DNA of 64,000 nt from Sphingomonadaceae bacterium (lineage in GTDB: Bacteria > Pseudomonadota > Alphaproteobacteria > Sphingomonadales > Sphingomonadaceae): NCBI GenBank assembly GCA_019239915.1, contig JAFAZF010000014.1, positions 82,499-146,498 of the forward strand, given 5' to 3'. The notes under the pieces are model-generated. The model did not search any database. It worked only from the letters and a program-made list of their open reading frames with translations, and was not told the origin of the DNA. This document shows positions 57,801-64,000 of the stretch, piece after piece. Each line of letters begins with the position of its first letter. Within the stretch, counting starts at the first letter, position 1. The position numbers and the translations under genes were made by a program.

Positions 57801-60800
57801 AGCGTCCATGTCGGCGCGGCCGGCATGGCGGCGGCGGCCGGCGCGTTCGGTGGCTTCGGCCAGGGCGGCAGCGCCTCGGTGACGATCTCCAGCAGCGGGT
57901 CGCTTTCGGTCGGCGCGCTGACGCTGAACGCGGGTGGCGTTGGCGGCGATACGCTGCTCTCCGGGCCGAGCGCGTTCGGCGGCAACGGCACCGGCGGCAC
58001 CGGGCTCATCGACATCAGCGGCGGCGGTACCCTGACGACGATCGGCGATCTGCGCCTCTATATCGATGGTCATGGCGGCAATGGCGCCGGCGATCGCAGC
58101 CTGATCGGCAACGAGGGCAACGGCACCGGCGGCAATGCGACGCTTAGTGTCGCGAACGGCAGCGCTACCGTCGGCGGCAGCCTCTATATATCTGCCGGCG
58201 GCGACGGTGAAGCGCATGACGACGGCACCACCGGCGACGAGCGCGGCGATGGTGTCACGGCGACCATCAATGGCGGCACCGGCACCGGCGGCACCGCCCG
58301 GCTCCAAGTCGGCGACAGCGGCTCGGTGCAGGTGGCGAGCCTGCTCGACGTCAGCGCGCGCGGCGTCGGCGGACGCGGCTGGGATGGCGGCAGCGGCGGC
58401 GCCGGCATTGGCGGACTCGCTGCGATCAGCGTCACCGATACCTCGTCGTCCGGCGCGTCGATCGCATTCGGTAGCCTGACGCAGACGGCGGACGGCATCG
58501 GCGGAGCCGGCGGCAACGGCAATAATGGCTACGGCATCGGCAGCTTCGCCGGCGGCGCCGGCGGCTTCGGACAGGGCGGCAGCGCGACGCTTGACGTCGC
58601 GGGCGGCATCTTCGGCAATGGCGCGGGCAGCCTGTCGCTTTCCGCCGCGGGCACCGGCGGGCATGGCGGCACCGGCGTCGATGGCACCAATGCGAGCTAC
58701 GGCGTCGCCGGCACCGACGGCACGGCCGGCGGCATCGGCGGCGATGCTCAGGGCGGCCAGGTCAGCGTCACCGCCAGCAATGGCGGCGTGATCAGCGATC
58801 CGTTCGGCTTCGACGGCAGTCTGTCGCTCAACGTGAACGCCACCGGCGGCATCGGCGGCATCGGCGGCAGGGGCGGTGCGCCCTACACGGATGTCAGCGC
58901 GTCGAATAACCAGCCCGGCGGCGTCGGCGGGATCGGCGGCGCGGGCGGCTCGGCGCTGGCCGGCAACCTCCTGCTCGAGGAGGACAGCGCCGGCATCGGC
59001 TTCGAGTCCTCCTATTTCCAGGCGACCGCCACGGCCGGGACTGCCGGCATCACCGGCCGCGACGGCGACGGCGCTTTCAGCCAGCCGGATTCCTCGGGCG
59101 GCAGCGCGACCGGCGGCATCGTCACGATCAACGCGTTCGGCACCGACGGCGAGATCGCGCTCGGCAGCTCGACGATCACCGCCGACGCGACCGCGAGCGG
59201 CTCCGGCTCCTTCGGATCGTTCACCGCCGGCCAGATCGCGATCAACGTTACCGGCACACCGGATCCCAGCTTCGACACGCCCTATGCGCTAAGCGCCTTC
59301 TCGCTCTACGCGAGCAACGGCGGCTCGACGCTGAGCACAGGTGAAGGCGGCGCCAGCGGCTTCACGCTCACCGCGAGCAGCACGCCGGTCGCGCTCGGCG
59401 ACACCTACATCACGGGCGCAGGCGACGCGGTCTTCGATCTCGCCAATGGCGCCTATGTCTCCGCGGGTTCGTTCGATGTGGAGCGGCCAGGGGCGGTCAA
59501 CGCGCCCGGCAACATCCTCATCACGCAGACGGACGCCGAAGACGCACCCTACGCTCTCGATACCGCATCGACGACGCTCAACGCGAGCGGCAATGTCGAT
59601 TTCACCGGCAGCAGCCTGCGTTCGAGCGAAGGCACGACTATCCTCGCCGGCGAACAGAACCAGGTCGACGGCAACTTCTACGGCGGCAACATCACCGGCG
59701 GCGACATCGTCACGACCGGTGACTTCAACTACAGCCCGACGATCAATCTGACCGCAAACGCCGGCTCGAACAACGCCGGCGACATCACGCTCGCGAACGT
59801 CAGCTCCGCCGACGCGGTCAACGTCTACGCGGATGGCAGCGCGACCTTCACCTCCGTCCTTGCCGGCACCGACGCCGTCGATATCGGCGATACCGACGCC
59901 TATGATTATTCGGGCGCGATCCTGATCAGCGCGGCGAATGGCATCACGATCAGCAACGTCGCCGCCGCCTATAACGCGATCGACCTGATCTCGCAGAACG
60001 GCGGCGTCAGTGCTTCCGCACTCTTTGCGGGCACCCGAACCGGCCCGGATGATGTCATATTTGCAGCCGGCACCGGCGGCGACGACGGCAGCATCGCGAT
60101 CCTCGCGCCGGGCGACGTGACGATCGACACCATCCAGGCGCCCGGCTTCCTCTATATCGGCGGAACCGATGCGCTGAACGGCCAGTTCACCGGCCTCGGC
60201 ACCGGCACCGTCGAAAGCGACGTGCAGCCGTATATGGGCGCACCCGATCGCAGCGATGCTGTCTCGCTACTCACCGGTGGACCACAATTGACGAGTGGCG
60301 ACATCACGCTCGGCAGCAATGGCGGTTCGCTGTCGGTCGGCTCGGCCAGCATCGGCGCGGGCAACACGCTCACGCTGAACGCCGATCTCACCACCACCTC
60401 CGGCGACGCGACGCTGATCGCCGGCCAGCCGCTCGTCGCGGGCAATGCCAACTTCGATATCGCCGGAACGCTCTTCATCCGGACGGTCAGCGGCGGCATC
60501 ACGATCGGCACTGCGCAGGCCGGCACGGACATCGTCCTGCTGCCGAGCTTCGGGTCTGAATCCGCCTCGGCGAACATTGTTGCTGGTGATCTCACAGCCG
60601 GCCGTGATGTCGTTGCGATCAATGACTTCTTCACGGATTCGCCGTCGAGTGCCGATCGCAGCATCACCGCCGGCGACATTCAGGCCGGCGATGACATCTT
60701 GCTCGCCGCCTATGACAGCGTGCACACCGGTTCGCTCACGACCACCGGCCAAGGCCAGGATCTGAGTCAGAGCGCGTCGGTCTTCACCACCGTGCCCGGC

Positions 60801-63800
60801 AGCGGCATTCTCGTGACCGGCAGCACCGGCGTGACTGTCGGCACGGTCGACAGCATCGACGACGTTACAATTGCGAACGTCAACCATTACGGCGAAACGG
60901 TCGATCCGACGGGCGTGCCGGTGCCAAGCGATACCGTCTTGCTGTCCGCGCGTGGCAGCTTGACCACGGGCGACATCACGACCGGCAGCGCTCTGAGCCT
61001 TGAGAACCAGGGCGGCGCGGTCAGCGTGGGCGCGGTCGCTGTCGGGAGCGCAGAAATCGACGCGACCGGCGCCATTACGCTCGGCGGCGACTTCACCACG
61101 AACAATGGCGACGCGACGCTGACCGCAGGCGACGATATCGTCCTCTCGAATGACATCGTGAACGTCGGCGGCCTTGCCGACTTCGAAGCGGACGGCGACA
61201 TCGTCGGCACAGGCGCGACCGTCACCGCGACGACGATCGATTTCAGCGCCGCCGGCACGATCAGCGGCGGCAACTACACCTCGACCGGCAGCGATGCGAG
61301 CCTCTCGGGTGACGAAGGGATCGACGTCGGTTCCGTTTCCGCGGGAGACAGCGTCGATCTCGTCTCGTCCGATGGCGACGTAACAGCGGGCGCGCTGATC
61401 GCCGGCACCAATCCAAGCTTCGACAGCGACGAGTTCGATGGCGCCATCGGCATCGTGGCCCTCGGCAACATCGATATCGCCTCGGGCAGAGCCTATGGCG
61501 ACATCGGCATCGACTCGGTCAGCGGCAGCGTCACCGCGCCGACGCTCACCGCCGGCTTCCGTAGCGACGATAGCGCCACCAACGGCGAAGAGATCGCCGT
61601 GCTGGGCCAAGGGGCTATCGATCTCGGCACGGTTTCCGCGCCGGGCCTGCTCTACGTCGGCGGCCCCTCCTCGCTGCCGCTCAGCGCGATCGGCGACGAT
61701 CCGACCGCGCAGGACATCCGCGACAATCTCGCCGCCACGCCGACGCCGAGCGGCGCCAGTGTTTCGATCGACACGGCCACCGTCGGCAGCGCCTACGTCA
61801 ATGCAGGCACGTCGCTGACCGCAAGCGACGGCTTTACGACGACAATCGGCGACGCCACGCTCTACGCAACCGGCGCGATCACCGGCGGCGATTTCCATAT
61901 CGCCGGAACCGGCCTGCTGAGCGCCGTCGGCTCCGTCGACATCGGCAGCGTCAATGCCGGCACCGACCTGCTGGTCGCCGCGGCCGGCGTCGGCGGCAGC
62001 GGCACCGCGATCACCACGGGCGATCTGCAGGCGGGCCGCGACCTCAACGCGGTCGTCTTCGAGATACCGGGAACCGGGGTGGCGTCGCAGAACGTCCGAC
62101 TCGGCGACCTGACCGCGGGCGACGACGTGGTGCTCGGCGCGACCGGCACGCTGACTGCCGGCACGGTGTACGCAACCGGCCTCGGCCAGGACGGCACGAG
62201 CTTCACCGGCTTCGCGGCCGACAGCGGGGGCAGCAACATCTCGCTTGGCAGCGGCAACGGCATGTCGATCGGCGCGATCGAGGCGCCGGGCACGGTCACG
62301 CTCGTCAATCGTTCCGAGACCGACAGCAACGGCTTCCAATATGCGCCCGGCACCGGCGACATCGGGGTGGGCTCGATTACGGCGGGCGGCCATCTGACCG
62401 TGACCAACAATGGCGGCGCGATCAGCCTTGCGGGCGCGTCGGCCGCTAATACGGACTTTTCCGCCGGCGGCGACGTCGCTGCGACCGGACCCATCGAGAG
62501 CGGCAGCGAGGTCAACGTCACCTCGGGCGGCGACATCATTTTCACTTCGGTGACGGCGGGCGATGCCGTGCGTCTGATTGCCAATGCGGGCGGCGTAAGC
62601 GTCGATAGCATCGTTGCCGGGACCGATGCCGCTGACGTCTCGGGCAGCTTCGGTTTCGGCGATATCGGCATCTCCGCGCAGGCCGACGTGCATGTCGGCA
62701 GCGGCACCGCCTATGGCAGCATCGCCTTGCTCGCGCGCGATGGCGCAATCTCGTCGGACACGCTGACCGCTGGCAATCGCACCGATGGCAGCGCCACCGC
62801 CGGTGGGCAGGTCGTGCTGCTCGCAGACGGCACGATCAACGCTGGCAGCATCACTGCGCCCGGCCGTCTCTACGTCGGCGGCCCGGCGGCGGTTGGCGAC
62901 GCGACGGTGGACACCGACGAGACCGCGCAGGAGATCATCGCCGCGCTCGATCCGAACGATCCGGCAACGGGTAGCGACGTGTTCCTCGGCGCCACCACGG
63001 TCGGCGCGGCGCAGATCAACGCGGGTGGGTCGCTCACGACAAGCGGCACCTTCGTCACGACAACGGGTGGCGCCCAGCTGATCGACGGCGGCGAACTTAG
63101 CGGCGGCGACTTCGTAATCGCACGAAACTTCCGCGCGCGGAGTAGTGGTGCGGTCATCATCGGTGGCATCCAGGCTGGCCAGGATATCGCGCTCACTGCT
63201 GCCGTCGGCGATCATCTCGACACCGGCGCGCTTACCGCCGGGCGTGATGTCTACGTGGGCGGCGGTGATGTCGAGGAGATCACGCTCGGCAATGTCAGCG
63301 CCGGCCGCGATGTCGCGGTCGCGACGAACATACCTGCGGGGTCGACCGCGATCGGCAGCCTGAACACCGGCTCGGTCACCGCCGGCGACGATATCCAGCT
63401 CACCTCGTGCGGAGCGCTGACGACCGGCGCGCTCAAGGCAACCGGCCAGGGCGCCGACGGCACCGCGATCGGCGCCAGCGGCACACAGAACCTTCCCGGC
63501 AGCTCGATCGCGCTCGCATCCGGCCACGGCATGAGCGTCACGTCGCTCGATGCGACTGGCAACATCACCCTGACGAACAGCACGACGCCGCTCGGGACCA
63601 ACGGCGCGGCGGCAGACGGCCGCGGTTCGATACTCGTCACCGACCATATCGCCGCAGGCGGTACGCTCACGGCGACCAACCAGCTCGGCGGTATCCAGCT
63701 CGCCGGAATCACTGCGCCGAACGGCGTCACCGCGACCGGCACGACGGTCGCGCTCGGTGGCGCCGGCGATCTGCATGTGATCGACGCCGACGCGACCGCC

Positions 63801-64000
63801 GGCAGCGTCATGCTCAGCGCGAACGGCGATCTCACCGTCGATGCCGCGGAAGTCAGCAACTCGTTCCTGGCGAGCGCGACCGGCGACATGATGCTGCCCA
63901 CGCTCAACGTTCCCGGCAGTATTGTCGCCGCCGCGCACGGCGACGTGACGGCGCACGATCTCACCGCGGTGGACAGCATCATGGTCGCGAGCGCGAACGG
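54858..64000 (+). CDS. TpsA filamentous haemagglutinin-like exoprotein (cut by window end)
   Basis: An open frame of 9,143 bases, at least 3,047 residues, still open at base 64000. An extended signal peptide (1-39; MLASSLAIAAALAAGPARG) is followed by the TPS secretion domain (about 41-280) with YNPGGIIVGGTAVFNVGSLL at 137-156. A Gly-rich stretch with many GYGG/GGFGG/GTGG motifs runs from about residue 740 to 1350. From about residue 1600 on come AGDDI-, AGRDV- and GGxLT-type beta-helix repeats arranged as three large modules. Only one Cys is present in the whole region read. Secreted by the TpsB partner just upstream. Adhesin, contact-dependent toxin or matrix function cannot be decided without the missing C-terminus. 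Confidence 0.93.
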   Translation, partial: MRADAKDWGVGLRDRAATRRMLASSLAIAAALAAGPARGAGFNATITQSVNVTAPRTPVTVGTTNYDEQISVNASNAVIDWTPTTGDFLPSGAKVLYSGANNFTVLNEVASPSAAIHLNGQIDSQVNGAQGGNIWFYNPGGIIVGGTAVFNVGSLLLTADKINYTTSGGAFSAGYGTVDFTGAPTIQFRDSGYGSAVTINANAQINADNGYGSAYVALVAPRVNQGGTVNVNGSAGYLALASADVTIHSDTGLFDISPTFVQPVGTVAQPVQGTTPTTPGETILSHTGTTNVGNPTSGTFSHNVYLVAIPKNDAVTMLVSGQLGYQTATSATIVNGKIILDAGAIPLASGQDQALTSLPAAALSVTGGTFNAPVVATATGDANIAAENADLTAPYSFNVTGFGSLGLAAANGHTLDIGGLLAAGTDAVSLLAVGGNDINIDSTGGSTLEIRQNLLAKSVGDAGDGGDIAFNVADAGSSARVEGNLTLDTHSGENSSSLAPIIATQGGSAAIDVSGGGALTVVGATNLLAQGTGAIGPGVANSTASGGTASISASSGTVTLGATTLNVSATGGHDSSGTFASGSAFGGTPDGGGASINATTGGIITIGGVLNVDAAATVTSNSPAPTATSDGGYISVSADNGGNVKVTGTSFSLDADANQGQATGGNVFVTANSGGSVTLPAGSITANGTSGGINDDGVGAVGQGGTITLGASGGALSIGALHASANGTGASATNSVGGIGYGGSIGITADSGGTISLASGAFTVSGTGGLGIDGDGGTGYGGTIAIGANSGGIISLASGTFYAPGYGGGVSTGSGSFGYGAGVGYGGSVAITLDDGGFSASGPVELRASGVGGNAPNVVSSDGYGGTASITVTNSDAGASPALVANFGGGVVVGAGGFGGNGYGGSVASDGGSGFGGGIVSGTSGAFITASSSGVITGAGTFDVGAGGFGGQGYGGGVGGNATGGIAAITASGGSINTGSGSVHVGAAGMAAAAGAFGGFGQGGSASVTISSSGSLSVGALTLNAGGVGGDTLLSGPSAFGGNGTGGTGLIDISGGGTLTTIGDLRLYIDGHGGNGAGDRSLIGNEGNGTGGNATLSVANGSATVGGSLYISAGGDGEAHDDGTTGDERGDGVTATINGGTGTGGTARLQVGDSGSVQVASLLDVSARGVGGRGWDGGSGGAGIGGLAAISVTDTSSSGASIAFGSLTQTADGIGGAGGNGNNGYGIGSFAGGAGGFGQGGSATLDVAGGIFGNGAGSLSLSAAGTGGHGGTGVDGTNASYGVAGTDGTAGGIGGDAQGGQVSVTASNGGVISDPFGFDGSLSLNVNATGGIGGIGGRGGAPYTDVSASNNQPGGVGGIGGAGGSALAGNLLLEEDSAGIGFESSYFQATATAGTAGITGRDGDGAFSQPDSSGGSATGGIVTINAFGTDGEIALGSSTITADATASGSGSFGSFTAGQIAINVTGTPDPSFDTPYALSAFSLYASNGGSTLSTGEGGASGFTLTASSTPVALGDTYITGAGDAVFDLANGAYVSAGSFDVERPGAVNAPGNILITQTDAEDAPYALDTASTTLNASGNVDFTGSSLRSSEGTTILAGEQNQVDGNFYGGNITGGDIVTTGDFNYSPTINLTANAGSNNAGDITLANVSSADAVNVYADGSATFTSVLAGTDAVDIGDTDAYDYSGAILISAANGITISNVAAAYNAIDLISQNGGVSASALFAGTRTGPDDVIFAAGTGGDDGSIAILAPGDVTIDTIQAPGFLYIGGTDALNGQFTGLGTGTVESDVQPYMGAPDRSDAVSLLTGGPQLTSGDITLGSNGGSLSVGSASIGAGNTLTLNADLTTTSGDATLIAGQPLVAGNANFDIAGTLFIRTVSGGITIGTAQAGTDIVLLPSFGSESASANIVAGDLTAGRDVVAINDFFTDSPSSADRSITAGDIQAGDDILLAAYDSVHTGSLTTTGQGQDLSQSASVFTTVPGSGILVTGSTGVTVGTVDSIDDVTIANVNHYGETVDPTGVPVPSDTVLLSARGSLTTGDITTGSALSLENQGGAVSVGAVAVGSAEIDATGAITLGGDFTTNNGDATLTAGDDIVLSNDIVNVGGLADFEADGDIVGTGATVTATTIDFSAAGTISGGNYTSTGSDASLSGDEGIDVGSVSAGDSVDLVSSDGDVTAGALIAGTNPSFDSDEFDGAIGIVALGNIDIASGRAYGDIGIDSVSGSVTAPTLTAGFRSDDSATNGEEIAVLGQGAIDLGTVSAPGLLYVGGPSSLPLSAIGDDPTAQDIRDNLAATPTPSGASVSIDTATVGSAYVNAGTSLTASDGFTTTIGDATLYATGAITGGDFHIAGTGLLSAVGSVDIGSVNAGTDLLVAAAGVGGSGTAITTGDLQAGRDLNAVVFEIPGTGVASQNVRLGDLTAGDDVVLGATGTLTAGTVYATGLGQDGTSFTGFAADSGGSNISLGSGNGMSIGAIEAPGTVTLVNRSETDSNGFQYAPGTGDIGVGSITAGGHLTVTNNGGAISLAGASAANTDFSAGGDVAATGPIESGSEVNVTSGGDIIFTSVTAGDAVRLIANAGGVSVDSIVAGTDAADVSGSFGFGDIGISAQADVHVGSGTAYGSIALLARDGAISSDTLTAGNRTDGSATAGGQVVLLADGTINAGSITAPGRLYVGGPAAVGDATVDTDETAQEIIAALDPNDPATGSDVFLGATTVGAAQINAGGSLTTSGTFVTTTGGAQLIDGGELSGGDFVIARNFRARSSGAVIIGGIQAGQDIALTAAVGDHLDTGALTAGRDVYVGGGDVEEITLGNVSAGRDVAVATNIPAGSTAIGSLNTGSVTAGDDIQLTSCGALTTGALKATGQGADGTAIGASGTQNLPGSSIALASGHGMSVTSLDATGNITLTNSTTPLGTNGAAADGRGSILVTDHIAAGGTLTATNQLGGIQLAGITAPNGVTATGTTVALGGAGDLHVIDADATAGSVMLSANGDLTVDAAEVSNSFLASATGDMMLPTLNVPGSIVAAAHGDVTAHDLTAVDSIMVASAN
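59680..63600 (+). repeat. Three large related modules within the TpsA gene
   Basis: Each module carries the same ordered landmarks: (F/L/R)LY(I/V)GG near 60148, 61646 and 62866; 'AGRD' / 'AGDD' segments; and a TGxGQD or TGQGAD motif at about 60744, 62175 and 63441. Spacing is about 1.4-1.5 kb between the first two and about 1.2-1.3 kb between the last two. The modules are related at protein level, with low base identity, so this is old duplication. Confidence 0.7.

Noticed and set aside
56340..58664. 774-codon minus-strand frame opposite the Gly-rich part of TpsA
   Set aside because: Same antisense artefact; low-complexity Arg/Ala/Asp product.
57060..58900. CRISPR-like or tandem DNA repeat in the glycine-rich part of TpsA
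   Set aside because: The repeats are short, in frame, variable (GGCGGC-type codons) and coding; no constant repeat-spacer spacing.
60267..63956. 1229-codon open frame on the minus strand opposite TpsA
   Set aside because: GC-rich, Ala/Gly/Thr-coding DNA leaves few stops in the antisense frame. The product is Arg/Ala/Asp-rich with no domain, no ribosome site, and the plus strand reads a clear TpsA.

Overview
The window is GC-rich chromosomal DNA of an alphaproteobacterium, most likely a sphingomonad (Sphingomonas or a close relative). This is an inference from protein flavour (KorAB, B. subtilis-type PurF, split GcvPA/GcvPB, OprP-like porin), the ispH-thrB-rnhA gene order and an EcfG-type stress promoter. 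No rRNA, tRNA, CRISPR array, transposase, integrase or phage gene was seen. Genes are tightly packed, several with 4-bp stop/start overlaps; most space between genes is short and often holds palindromic repeats.

Layout. 1-4.5 kb: 3' end of NAD synthase, two small glycine-rich ORFs behind a stress promoter, acylphosphatase-hisI, divergent purF, an SDR. 4.5-9.1 kb (minus): a small secreted Ala/Pro-rich protein overlapping korB, then korA and a histone-deacetylase-like amidohydrolase. 9.2-18.3 kb: esterase, rppH, a DUF481 outer-membrane protein, an arginine succinyltransferase (AST) segment (M20 hydrolase-astA-astB), a PilZ protein, a dienelactone hydrolase and a CYTH-CHAD protein. 18.5-22.1 kb: Nudix hydrolase, rpsD, and the agmatine-to-putrescine pair aguA/aguB. 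22.4-29.6 kb: a 1120-aa fusion of GH18-like, polysaccharide-deacetylase and GT2 domains, an overlapping multipass membrane protein, a CHAP protein, a K+ channel and a small secreted protein. 29.6-35.2 kb (minus): glycine cleavage operon gcvT-gcvH-methyltransferase-gcvPA-gcvPB behind a tandem glycine riboswitch. 35.3-36.8 kb (minus): LuxR-type regulator, small unknown ORF, lipoprotein. 36.9-45.5 kb: ispH, thrB, rnhA, porin, MBL hydrolase, a glutaminase-STAS-cNMP fusion, a small alpha/beta hydrolase, and an unknown gene behind two Fur-box-like palindromes.

45.6-64 kb is the most distinctive part. A subtilase, an exported caspase-like CHAT protein, a CHASE2-adenylate cyclase, a FecR-like periplasmic protein, a TpsB/FhaC transporter and a TpsA exoprotein of more than 3,000 residues (cut by the window end) follow one another on the plus strand. 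The simplest reading is a two-partner secretion locus with its own periplasmic sensing/processing and cAMP-signalling genes. The TpsA C-terminal part is built of three large (about 1.2-1.5 kb) related modules.

Several start codons were set by ribosome-binding sites and differ from the longest open frame; each such choice is stated.
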